From: Chondrus crispus
Lineage: Eukaryota > Rhodophyta > Florideophyceae > Gigartinales > Gigartinaceae
DNA length: 64,000 nucleotides
Reading direction: 5' to 3'
NCBI RefSeq assembly: GCF_000350225.1
Contig: NW_005179230.1
Location: forward strand, 4,174-68,173
Shown here piece by piece: positions 9,291-19,844 of this stretch. Every line of letters starts with the position of its first letter. Positions within the stretch are counted from its first letter, which is position 1. The notes under the pieces are model-generated. The model made no database searches. It saw nothing but the letters and a program-made list of their open reading frames with translations, and was not told the origin of the DNA. The position numbers and the translations under genes were made by a program.

Positions 9291-9862
9291 CCCTCAACCG
9301 CTTCGTCACGGTTGACGTGAGGACCGCACAGAAGTCAAGCCGTATTTGACTTCCGAAACCCAAGGATGCATGACGTAAGGCGTAAGGATGAGGCAGTACG
9401 GACTACCTCAGGGAATTGTGGCCCTCGTATTGACCGACTATACGAGGGTCGACGTGTACTCGAACGGATAAGGCGAATGCTCCTTTGTGGGAGCAGAAAG
9501 GTCGGACGCTTCCCCCCGAACTGGGTCGCCGGACATTCCGTTAAGTCCGGCAACCGCGGCGAGAGGAAGTCCGACGAACGAGACGATCACCTGCACAAGG
9601 CAGCCGGCACCGGAAGCAGTTAGGCTTCCGTCAGCCGATCGTTGGCGAACGCTTACGGAGTCGGATGCGAGAATTCGCATCTTAGGGGACACGAAACGTC
9701 CCAGGGATGGCCGCCTAGAATGCGGCATTATGCTCAAGTCGCGCCAGGTGAGCGTGGGAGCGAACGGATTGCACAAGGCAAGGCGCGAGGTGTGAAGAAT
9801 AGCGTACGCATACTTTGGTACGGGCCGAGTGAGGACGGAGGAGGGGGCGGACGAACAACCGC
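9291..9862 (+). repeat. Gypsy LTR-like region with hairpin array
   Basis: It follows a gypsy polypurine tract, so it should be the start of a 3' LTR, although no TG start is evident. It holds eight successive perfect stems: 9294-9315, 9331-9353, 9422-9448, 9478-9495, 9528-9551, 9611-9630, 9664-9681 and 9686-9702 (stems 5-9 bp, loops 4-10 nt). The part around 9820-9860 (GTGAGGACGGAGGAGGGGG) resembles the gypsy LTR at about 53755-53800. No gene is supported here. Confidence 0.5.
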
Positions 9863-11039
9863 CACTCCACTGTCACGATAATATGCCAAGAGAGGCACTG
9901 CATGGCCTCAGAGAATGATTGGGATGATGACGGTCACCCCAGGGGTGATATAATGCTGTACAGTGCTTGGGCCGCCGACACGAACAACATGGAAAAAATA
10001 AGGAGAAATAAGTCCTACTGTGCAGCACTCGGTGTCAACCTGCCACCACGGGCAGGAGAAAATTAACGAAAAAGTAGTCGCGAAAATGGACAACTCACGT
10101 GAGCAAATGCATGCACGTTGGCATGCGAGACACCCAATGGCACGCGGGATGGCCGAACGTACCCTCGGCCTGACCGGTTCGACGGCCCGTACCGCACCCC
10201 GACGGAGACACACTCTCTGGCGGCGACAACGGAAACGGCGCTCCGGACACGCAGCCTGCCGACGACACCGTCCGTGGTCGGCAGCTGAAGGGCAACCGCG
10301 CCGACACCGCCACCTTACCCGGAAACGAAAAATATTGGGTGGTGGAAATTGCCGCAGGCAAACAGGTGGCCCGGACCACACGTGCACGGCGCCGCGCGCG
10401 TGTCAGACGACCGACATGCAGCGACGAGCGCGATTCAAATCACCACCACCGACGTTCGTGGTGAGTGAACCGATGACGGCTTCGACAAGGGGACGTCACG
10501 AGCCCTTCGTGCTGGGAAGCCGCGCAAAAATCCCCGGCGTCGACAAGGCCGACGTCGGGGCGACCTTCACAGCCCTGAGACAGAGGGCCCTCACAACAAC
10601 ACGGATGCCGTTGCTCGTCAAGAACGACCGCGCCGAGGGCGGCGCAGCATGACCTGCAACCTGCGAGCTCGTCTTGGACCGTCTTCTGCAGCGTGTGCGT
10701 CGGTACGTGCGCGCCGCCGGTCACCGCACGTGTCGGGAAGTGCTCGCGCCGCACCGCCAATGGGGAGGCACCGGAGGCCGCACTGGGAAGGACATGGCGA
10801 ACAGGAAGGAGATTGTACTCATGGCGAGGTGTGGAGTGTCGAATGGTAAAGAAAAGGGGGGCGCAGTCGAAGATAGCGCGACCCCACGGCTCGGGCGTAT
10901 GCCAGGAGGTCGCTCGCGGAAGGACACCCGTGGAAAGCGGCATGAGAAAAGACCAAGGGCAGTAAGGTCCCGGGATCCCTTTATTCGAAGGAGCACGCGC
11001 TACAGCTAACACTCGCGGCGAACCAGGGCAAAAGCGAGC
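9863..11039. other. GC-rich region without recognised gene
   Basis: It has overlapping ORFs on both strands (the longest about 210 codons at 10020-10652), but they are arginine-rich, low-complexity translations with no motif. It lies downstream of the unknown-family ORF on the minus strand and may be its 3' untranslated region. I see nothing else in it. Confidence 0.35.
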
Positions 11040-13253
11040 TCAGTGGCTCGCGTCGTTCGAAGGCACTCGGGACCCCGGTTCGTAATACCTCGAAGGACAG
11101 TAGCCGGGGTAAGAGGGGGCCTCCGCCGCCACCTCTGCGACGCTGGGCATCGCCAGGACGTCGTGGCCGTCGACAGGTTCAGCTGTGTCAGGAGGGTTGT
11201 AAGCTCGCGACTGGGAATTAGCTGCCTCGTAGTCAGCGTACGGATCACGGAGAGCGGGAGTCGCCGAAGCGCGGGGAGCTGCGTGAATTACGGGCAGAGA
11301 AACCGGCAGGGGTGCCCGCAAAATATCGCGCTCGCGCCGGTAGCGCTCTCAATCGCGCGACACGCGCTCGTACGTCGCGCGCATAGACGACAGCTCGTGT
11401 TGCAACCGCTGTAGTTCCATCGTCCGTGCCCCAAGGTCGTCACGAAGCCCTCGCGCCTCGTCACTCCGGGCAAGAAACCACGACCCGAGAGTACGAATAA
11501 GACCGCCTACAGTCCAAGAACGCCGCAGAGCTGCACTTAGAGCGCGCCGCAACTCGGGAATGGATGCCAGTTCCCTTGGAAGAAGCACGAGGGCCCGCAC
11601 GGAGCGGGTATGGTCGGGGCCCTGCTCGGCCTCGCCGAGGGGAGGGACGGGAAGGACGTCCTGTACACAGCTGATACCTCCCTCGAGGCGGGGGCTGTCT
11701 GCTGTCGGTGCCGTGAAGGGAGGACGTGGTGCAGAGCCAACGGAGTCCGGACCAACAGCGTCCAGGTCGCGATAGCGATTCCGCCGACCGCGCCGGCTCT
11801 CCGAACCGACGCCTCCCCTCTTTCCCGTACCGCCTCCCACTGGGGTGACAGAGACAGGACGCGCCACGAAGGCGTCCGACAGGGCATCATACGCGAGGAA
11901 AGGACACCTGACCCCCGTGGTGTAGTCGATCCACGAGCGGTGGTTTTGCAAACTCACCTCCCCCGCCCGTTTCATGAGACCAATAACGTGATTGAACGCC
12001 CACGGTACGTGAGCGGATTCGTGTTCCGAAAGACGAAGCGCAACGCGGGGCATGCCCGTTGCGATGCGCTCCACAAATGAGATAGTGGGACTCGGTTGTA
12101 AGAAAACCCGCTTATTCATGTGCACTTCGGCCATGAAAGCGCAGCACAAAGACCACGCCCACTCTCGCTCGTAATTGTACGTCAGGAGAGAGTGGGCGGG
12201 GTGCTGCGAGTTGGCACAAGCCAGACCGAAATGCTTCAGAATTGGGGGTAGAAGGGGATGAATCCCCAGCGAGGGGAAGCTCTCCGGCACGACTACAGGA
12301 AGAGACGGGAAATCCGCAGTCGACAAATCGGACGCGAAGGCGACCGACGGGGTAACTCTACCATCCAGCTCGCCCTCCCCTCTGCACGCGGACCAATCGT
12401 AATGCGCAAAGGAGACGGAATGTAAGCGCATTAGAGAGCACGACGACTTCTGCAGAGCTACTCGGGCCTTCGTGAATACGTAAGCACGAGGGGACACGTA
12501 TAGTCCGGCTACCTCGGACAACACAAACCGTTGGGGGTAAACTTGTCCTGAGCCAGAGAGGAGTGAGCCCATGCGGTCAAGGTAGGCTACCTCCGCAATA
12601 CTGTACGCAAACGTGCGGTCCCCAGGTAACTCGTCGGGTACCTGGTATCCGGAACCCCAACCCTCGGCCATCAAACGGTGAAGCGACGAAGACGCCTCTT
12701 CCGCTCCACCCGCCTCGTAAATCTTAAAAATGCGGGCGAGATCGGGGCGGAGCCATCTGCAGGAGATCAACTCCTCTACGGTCATATTCGAGCGACCGCG
12801 GATTCGCCAGGGATATCGCAGCTCACGGATAGGGAGCTGCGCAGCATCCGGCGAGGGCTCTACCAACCACTGAGTAGTGGACGGTAATTCCCCATCTCCT
12901 TCGACAGGAGGGGGATTGGAAGCAGGAGGCTGATGGCTTGGAAGCGCGCCGGGAGAGGTATTGTTTGTGGCCTCCGGACGGTCGACAGGCCGGACCTCGA
13001 CCGGCGGAGGGGAGGTAGTCGCTGGACGGAACGACAATACCGGCTGCGGCGGGCCCTCCGTGGGGGCCACCAGCTCTACAGACACGGTAGTCGAACGAGA
13101 GCGACACTTTTGGAACGCCGGCGGTAGCGGCGGGGCCGCCCTTGTCAAGTCGACGGTCGCCTCACGCGGACAGGACGAGGCGTCCGGGAGGCCACCCTCA
13201 CTCGAAGATGGGACCGCGGCCGTCGGCTGCGGGGTAGAGATCGAGTCTGCCAT
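11040..13253 (-). pseudogene. Unknown protein family, copy 1 (one in-frame stop)
   Basis: I do not recognise this protein. It reads from the ATG at 13253 through 634 codons to a TGA at 11349-11351, then continues in the same frame for about 103 more codons to 11040. Copies at 42641-44817 and 53108-53640 continue through the matching point with arginine (RDRYRRERD), so the TGA looks like a CGA-to-TGA mutation. Layout: a proline/serine-rich, probably disordered N-terminus (1-150); a conserved core of about 300 residues with ELRYPW, YQVPDELPGDRTFAYS, FAHYDWSA, FPSLGIHP and YEREWAWS; a linker with a basic NRYRDLDAV motif; a predicted coiled coil; and a C-terminal RDPYA...PGYCPS motif. No zinc knuckle, protease, polymerase or transposase motif is visible. 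The multicopy state among retroelements suggests a mobile-element protein, perhaps structural, but that is a guess. Confidence 0.7.
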
Positions 13254-14033
13254 GCCGGAGATGGTCAGCGGAAGCTCTCAAGAGTGGAATGAGGCACTGA
13301 GCGGTGGGGAATGGCTGCACACGCTACGGGCGGGGCTGACTTGGAGACCCAGAGGGAGGTGGCGGACTGGTCACGGACTATTTGAGTCATCTCAGACGCC
13401 ACCCTGGACAACACGTACCAAGTGCACAGAAGCTACCGCGTGTCTTCCAGCACGCATACGGCGCACCGGCCGCTGCCACGTATCGTGGCATACAGTAAGG
13501 GCATACAGTCCATCAGCGCCCGCGTGTACAGCGGGCACCAACGAGCACCACGTATGCACTCCGCCTGCCCCTGCGATGTATCATACTCAATACGCCGTCA
13601 GACCGGCCCGCACGTCGGACAGACGGAGTCGCCGCACGCGCACGGGTGGCGTATGAGACGGACCAACAATTGCTGCCCTCTCGCGGATGGGCAGCGCGCG
13701 AGCAAGAAGCCGGAGCGCGAGGAGCGCCGGAAAAAGTCCGCGGGGAGCGCCGCGGGCCGAGCGCAGCGAGGCCCAGGCGCTACCACCCGGACTTTTCCGC
13801 CGCACCGCAGCGCCTCTTCGCGCGCCGCGCCCTCGCCATCGTTGGCGAGGGCTGACTAACATAAGGATTTCCGTCGCGCCTCGTCGCGCGGCTCACTGAA
13901 AATAGAAAGCACAAGGCACCCAGCACGGACGGACAGGGGATCACGGGGGCGGTAAGGATGGCTGTCGCTCGGCTGCGAGGAGGTGACGGACAGGTTCTAC
14001 AAGCCTCAGGAGGGAACGCGGACGTTCACTCTT
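13254..14033. other. Upstream region of unknown ORF copy 1, with inverted repeats
   Basis: No gene recognised. It has a hairpin with a 10-bp perfect stem and 4-nt loop (13829-13852), followed by TGACTAAC. A wider inverted repeat has arms 13728-13740 and 13788-13799 with one bulged A. The last ~70 bases (13960-14033) belong to the end of a gypsy element, sharing GAACGCGGACGTTCAC with 9261-9276. Confidence 0.4.
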
Positions 14034-14042
14034 GAGGGGGGG
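14034..14042 (+). other. Gypsy polypurine tract
   Basis: A GAGGGGGGG run immediately before an LTR that starts TGATGTGGTATAACC. Confidence 0.65.
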
Positions 14043-14043
14043 T

Positions 14044-14639
14044 TGATGTGGTATAACCCCAAACGGAAATTAGATTAGGATCGGATCAGGGACAGTAAGG
14101 CAACGAGCCTTACAGCCATGCGCGCACACACGAGTCCTCCGCGTGTACGGGACGCGTACAACACGTGGACTGTCATCCCCGCCGGCTGACAGCGTTACAG
14201 TGTCGGTAGACCGGCACTACTGTGGAGTTATGATAGACTACAATGTACATTAAATATGAGCGGACTGCCAGCGGTGGAGGACGACAAGCAGGGACTTGTC
14301 AAGGATCCTCCACCTTGGTCCGCCCGCTTACTTTTAGGTACTTCCGTCCGTTTTACCTAGGAGTCGCACCGCGCACGGGTTGAGGACGCGCGTAGCACGC
14401 CCACGAGCCGGCTCCACCTCCGCCCGTCGGTACTGGATCGTCACCCAGTACCGCTCCGGGGCGTCGAGGCGTAGAACCGCTCGCGCGTGCGCGCGTCCTC
14501 CCCGATCCCGCTCTACCACCGCTACCTCGAGCCCGTGCTCGGTACCGTGGGTGGGCCGTGCTTCTGTCTTCCCGCCGATCGGGGTCTTTCCGAACTGTCA
14601 GTACTCACCCCCCTCGTCGTTGGGGGTGATTATACTGCA
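14044..14639 (+). repeat. Gypsy 3' LTR (596 bp), same family as 56992-57690
   Basis: It starts TGATGTGGTATAACCCC and ends ATTATACTGCA. It shares many blocks with the intact LTR at 56992-57690: TTAGATTAG near the start, GTACATTAAATATG mid-LTR, GTCGAGGCGTAGAACCGC, and the TTGGGGGTG end. Hairpins lie at 14095-14113, 14170-14192 and 14199-14218. Its right edge joins copia pol sequence at 14641; no target duplication is seen there. Confidence 0.8.
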
Positions 14640-14640
14640 G

Positions 14641-16400
14641 TTCTGAAGAGGACGAAGTTTCGGAGGAGGTTCTTGAAAACGATGGCCTTCATTCTGTAAG
14701 TGAGAATGATGAAGATGAAGATGATGTACCAACTGCTGTAGAAACTTCGAATGCCCCTCCAACTCCGACTCCAGCTGTGCGAAGATCGCCTCGAGTCAGC
14801 ACACCTCCCGGATCATGGTGGAGGAGGAACTTTGCAGCTGATCTTCTTTCACATACGCATGTCGCTATTGAAGGTCCCAAGACTTTCCACTAGGCAACCA
14901 ACGGTCCTAGAGCTGCATTTTGGCAGACCAGCATTGACAAAGAACTTGCCTCGCAGACTAAGAATCGGACTTGGAAACTTGTTCCTCGATCTGAGGCGTC
15001 AAACATCTTGACATCTCGATGGGTTTTCAATGTCAATCAACTGCCTCATGCAAATGGCAATATAGTTGAAAGTGCAAAAGCCAGACTTGTTGCTCGTGGA
15101 TTCCAGCAAGTGCAAGGTCTTGACTATACTGAGACATATGCCCCTGTCATAAAGTTTACCACTATTCGTCTACTTCTTGCCTTAGTTGCTCATTATGACC
15201 TAGAACTTCATCAGATGGATGTCGTAACTGCGTTTTTGAACGGCGACTTGGATGAAGACATCTACATGGAGCAACCCGAAGGGTGCATTGACAAAGGCAA
15301 AAGTGATCACGTGTGTAAACTTTTGAAAGCACTTTACGGTCTTAAACAAGCACATCGTCAATGGCATGCCAAAGTGGATGATTTCTTACTTGGTGAACTG
15401 GGATTTGAGAATTCACGTAGTGATCCGTGCCTCTACATTAAACGCATCGGTAACACTATCATGCTGATTGCACTTTATGTCGATGACTTGTTACTCTCTG
15501 GTAGTGATATCGATGCCATCAAATGGATGAAGGGGGAGCTTAATAAACGGTTTGAGATGAAAGACCTTGGTGAAGCAAAAGTCTGCATTGGTCTTGAGAT
15601 TCAAAGGGATCGCACCGCCATGACGTTGAGTCTCACTCAAACTAAGTATGCATCAAATGTGCTTGACCGTTTTAGGATGGCGACATGTAATCCATGTCTG
15701 ACTCCCATGGAACAAGGTCACACAACCGCGACTTCTATCGAAGAAGACTCCGAAACAAATGCACCGTATCGAGAGGCAGTGGGCTGCCTTATGTACTTGA
15801 TGGTTGGCACTCGTCCAGACTTGGCATATGCGATTGGAAAGCTTTCTCAGCATTCTGCCAACTCATGTGAATCACACTGGGCAGGTGTAAAACGAGCAAT
15901 GCGATACGTGCAAAGGACTCGAAACTTAGGAATCGTGTTTGACAATAAATCCAAATCGCCGGAGTTGTTCGGCTTCAGTGATGCTGACTGGGCCGGTTGT
16001 TCAGACTCTCGCAAGTCGACCAGCGGATAAGTTTTCAAGTTCTGCTGTGGAGCGATCAGTTGGAGTTCCCGGAAACAGACTGTGGTTGCAACTTCGACGT
16101 GTGAGGTTGAGTACATAGCACTATGTGAAGCGTGTAAGGAGGCGACTTGGTTGCGTCAAGTGGTTGCTGATGTTCTTGGACTTGATTCTGATCCCACGAT
16201 TATGATGGGGTGTGACAATGCAGGGACGATTTCGTTTGCCCAGAATGAATCGATCAACCGTCGTAACAAACATGTTGATGTGAAATACACTATGTACGAG
16301 ATGCAATTGAAGAGAAACGTCATATCTTTGTCGCATTGTCCGACCACTTCCATGCCTGCAGATATCCTGACAAAAGCACTTAGGCGAGTTCTGTCCCAGA
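14641..16400 (+). pseudogene. Copia pol fragment F (RT-RNase H)
   Basis: A plus-strand copia fragment of the J/E lineage. It covers the acidic spacer after integrase, the reverse transcriptase (DVVTAFLNGDL at about 15221, YVDD at about 15477) and RNase H (DADW, CEVEY, CDNAGT). Compared with J, the frame has a TAG at about 14891 where J encodes Gln, and a TAA at 16028-16030 where others encode Tyr. Two compensating single-base indels near 16290-16310 scramble a few residues (VKYTMYEMQLKRN against VKYHYVRDAIKRN). The 5' side is cut by a gypsy LTR and the 3' side stops at about 16400, where a gypsy fragment starts. It cannot encode active enzyme. Confidence 0.9.
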
Positions 16401-16409
16401 AGTTTCATC

Positions 16410-16583
16410 GATCATGGGTATCAAGATGAGGAATTAATCCTCAGGGTGAAGTGGTATGGATATGGGACGAAGAACGCGACGTGGGAAGCGGTCTCTCAAT
16501 TACCGCGCAGCGCAGTGGTGAGATATTTCGGGAGGAAGAAGGTGCCGTTACCGCCGCAAGTCGCGCGCGCCCAAGCGGGGTAA
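16410..16583 (+). pseudogene. Gypsy chromodomain end, second family
   Basis: 57 codons plus a TAA stop. ELILRVKWYGYGTKNATWEA followed by LPRSAVVRYF fits a chromodomain. The sequence is unlike the fragment at 9082, so a second chromovirus lineage is present. The 5' part is absent; it joins decayed copia sequence at about 16400. Confidence 0.65.
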
Positions 16584-17640
16584 CCCCGTTGGAATGTTTT
16601 TGAGCTGGAAGTGGTATTGTGGGACGTAACGCGAAGACAGGAAGGAATGGTACTCACGAGAGTTGGGACTGTGGTGTAATGTGCCTGTCAGGCCGGAACC
16701 AGGGTCCAACGGTCCAGCAACAACACAACCAACAAACAACAACCAACAAGAGTTGCCGACGGCACAGCCCTACGGAGTGTCCGATTCTCCCTTTCCCTTT
16801 AAGTGGGTTTGTGGCCCACAGTAGCTCAAATCCCGGATAGGGGGGGCAAAAAGAAGATGCCCGGCCCGGGATGAATGGTGGTAGAGTCTTGTACAGGCGG
16901 CTGCTGGGCGAGTTTGGGGCGGTGATTAAGAAGCCGGGCCCAATGGGTCGTAAAGCCAATGCGCGCTGAGCGCCTGGTACACCTTATACCCTTGATAAGG
17001 TCTTCGACGGGGGCGTTGCAACGCAACCCGACGAGAATTAGCAAAGACGTAGCAGCGCTACACCGCCGTACTGCCAGATGGCAAAGTACCGACACCGAAA
17101 CGATCGCAACCTGTATCCGATGGAACTAACACTGTTCTGTATACACAACAGGACCTTCGAGGGAGACGTCGTCGCAACAGCCTCCGTCGGGGGACGTAAA
17201 CAAGTAGCAGCGCTACACCCACGTGTCACCCGATGGCTAAGACACCTACACCGGTCCGGTCCGAACCAAAGCCGATGGCACCAACAACAAACAAAAGAAC
17301 CAACACAAGGGCCCGATGACTCCAGTCGTCACAATGTGGATCGCAATCAGGCACTGTGGAACCAACACAAGGTAAGGGAACAGAAATAGAGATAGAAATA
17401 GGAAAGGATAGGTGAAATAAAGGAAAAGGAAAGGGAACCCCTGAGCGCAAAGGATAACGTAATCTGTGATAAAAGGCAGCGTCTTGGGAGAGACGGACTT
17501 CGACCAAGGCGATATTCAACTCTGGCAACTCGGGTTACCTTTACTGACTTGGTGGTCAGCGGGCTAAGGTGTATGTCGCCCCGCCGGAGCCACTACAGTA
17601 GCTCTCGGCGCTAGATCCTAGATCTAATCTAATGTTAAAT
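16584..17640. repeat. Probable gypsy LTR region with a direct repeat
   Basis: It follows the chromodomain stop, so a 3' LTR is expected; a candidate start is TGTGGGACG at about 16618. It carries two ~50-bp direct repeats at 17049-17101 and 17204-17257, each opening with GTAGCAGCGCTACAC, itself a small hairpin. The right end (about 17580-17640), read on the minus strand, resembles the first 80 bases of the gypsy LTR family at 56992. No gene is supported. Confidence 0.4.
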
Positions 17641-17891
17641 AACTAATATGCAACTAATTAAAATTAATGATTAAAATAATAAAGTGAAATAATTTTCACT
17701 TGTCACTCCCCCACTTTATCATACCCCTCAATTCATTTTCTTTTCACCCCCTCACGGTGCAGCCGATTATTACACTACATATCCCCCTTCTGAGCGCTCT
17801 CAGCCATCTTATAATCTCCTCGCCATCCCTCGCATAACCCTACACTGCCGTGTCCGGTAATCGGTGAAAGTGCAAGAGCAAGACGAACCTC
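17641..17891. other. AT-rich segment upstream of unknown ORF
   Basis: 17625-17720 is strongly AT-rich (TTAAATAACTAATATG, AATTAAAATTAATG), unlike its GC-rich surroundings. It is followed by pyrimidine-rich sequence up to the ATG at 17892. This could be a promoter region or a composition junction. Confidence 0.35.
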
Positions 17892-19844
17892 ATGTTTCCT
17901 TCATCCCCGAGCCATACGAGTGGTGGTACCAAACGCAAGCGCTACGGAGTGGGCTTTTCTTCCACTTCTAAAGACCCTGTAAGTCTTCCTTCTATCCGTC
18001 GATTACCCCCTGATTCCCAACATGCTGGCCCCGCTGGCTACATCGGTTCCGATCCTAACGCTCCGTCCTCGCGTCGATACCCTGCTGCGTCGGAGCTCCA
18101 CGATAAGGCCATGCGCCTTAATCCTGTGCTTTTTGCTTCCGCTAAATGGTTCTCTGTGATCGGTGTTTGCGCCTTCGATGACATTGCCTACTCGTTCGCC
18201 GACGGCGCCGGTATGCTTCCAGGACAAATCCCCCTTCAAGCTATCCGGTCTTACGACTGGTTGGATCGCATTGCCATTCCTCCCTCCATCCTCTGTCACA
18301 CTCCGCCTCGTGGTCGTGCCGTGTTATCGACCCGCTTCATGACCGCTGTGTGCGACAGGCTTGAGCTGCCATTGACGCAGGATATCATCCCTGAGGAATT
18401 CGGTTGTGACACGTGGCAGTTTCGCACCAATGGCGAGCCGTCTTACCTCGATAACATGCTGGCCTGGACCTCCGATAACCCTCCTCGTGAAGCTAACCGC
18501 CTTTGGTTCAACCAACGGACCGTCTCGGGCGACGCTATGCTGTGGACCAACGCCATAATTCCGGCTAATTTCCGACTTATCAAGCGGGGTACCATCCCCT
18601 TCTTTCAGCACACAGTGCGCTTCGACGGCCGTAATCGGTCGGAAACTGGTTATTTTGTGGCCTACCAGATGTTGGAGGCGCGCGAAATCGCGAGGTGCCA
18701 TTACGGGAATCGTTATCAACGTATTCCGTCGTGGTGGAGCCAATTTGAGGTCTGCCAAGGCTTCTGGGCTGAGCTCGGCCCGGTGTACACGTATTACGGA
18801 AGGTGCTTACGTGATACTCGACATAGCCTTTGAGAAGTCTTCCTCACAGAGTGGTGTACCAAAGTGGCAGTGACCCTCCTGTGGGAGACCTACGACTGCT
18901 GGAGGTTGAGGTACATGCCTCCCCAGCTCATAAGCCTCATGCGACGCCTCGACTATTCGGTTCCCCTGGGCGGCGCAAATGCAGACACGGAATTGCATTC
19001 TCTCCTGGATAAGATAGAGAATGTCGATTGGGACTTGATACCACGTCAAAATTCCTCTCGTTTCTTCGTCCGGCAACGCCCCTCCTTCTCTCCTGGTCGT
19101 GCTCATCGTGGTGCGGGGGACTACGCTTGGTTTAACAACTGGACGGGGTCGCAGTGTTCTTGCGACGAGGCGCGTCTGATTCGACAATATGGAAGTCAGA
19201 AACCCGTTCCGGTTGAGATGCCCGTCTTCCTTGCGGATCCCAGCGAGCGCGACCTCTGTCCCAGAGAGCCTTTGCGTTCTCGCCCTGTGTTACTGGTCAC
19301 ACCGACTTCACTTCCTGTCGATCCGGCCTGCCCCACTCTCCCCGTGAATGCTTCGATAAGTGCGACGAGAGCCCTTGAGTGTGAGGAGGCCAAATCCGCT
19401 TTGTGGTCTCATTCCCCTCCAGTGGCCAGGTGCCAACCTCTATCAGAGACGAGAGGGGTCTCCTCGTCAGCTAGCCGGACTGAAAGTCTGTCCGTGCGAG
19501 CAGCCCCAGAAAGGAAGGGAGCTTCTTTTTCCCATACCCCCTCGGTTCCTCCTGCACCGTCTTCCCCTGTGCACGTCCCAGCTCGTCCCCCTTCTCCTGC
19601 GGCTGTTCCGGTTGCCGCACCCTTGTCAACAATCGTCGATGCAGTCCAATTGACCAGGGGATGTTCGACCTCCCCGTCCTCTCCAGATGTTATCAAACGG
19701 AAGGACGACGCCGCCCGCGTTTATCGCACATTGCTTCGTGCTCACCAAATAAACGAGGGGGCTCTTCGAGGAGCGTCCCTCACTGACCTGCGCGTACTGG
19801 CGCAGCTTGTCGTCTCACTTCCGAAGGAAAAAATCCTTGGGTGA
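17892..19844 (+). pseudogene. Unknown long ORF interrupted by one TGA
   Basis: I do not recognise this protein. A frame from the ATG at 17892 runs 313 codons to a TGA at 18831-18833, then continues in the same frame to a TGA at 19842-19844, giving about 650 codons in all. The first half is globular in composition: a basic TKRKRYG near the N-terminus, then LHDKAMRLNPVLFASAKWF, YSFADGAGMLPGQIPL and RSYDWLDRIAIPPS. The second half has a short globular part, then a proline/serine-rich stretch (about 450-590), and ends with an alpha-helical tail. It shows no clear similarity to the family at 11040-13253, although size and layout are alike. The lone TGA may be a mutation or recoding; I cannot tell without another copy. 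Confidence 0.55.

Noticed and set aside
10020-10652. 210-codon ORF on the plus strand
   Set aside because: Arginine-rich translation in a GC-rich region with equal ORFs on the other strand; no motif or homologous copy in the window.
13829-13860. Helitron 3' end (hairpin then CTAA)
   Set aside because: The hairpin-to-CTAA distance is short, the following base is C rather than T, and no Rep/helicase gene or 5' TC end was found.
18831-18833. TGA read-through, selenocysteine or altered genetic code in the unknown ORFs
   Set aside because: In the three-copy family the stops include TAG as well as TGA and replace Trp or Arg of other copies, which fits mutation. Gypsy G uses normal stops. I saw no recoding element.
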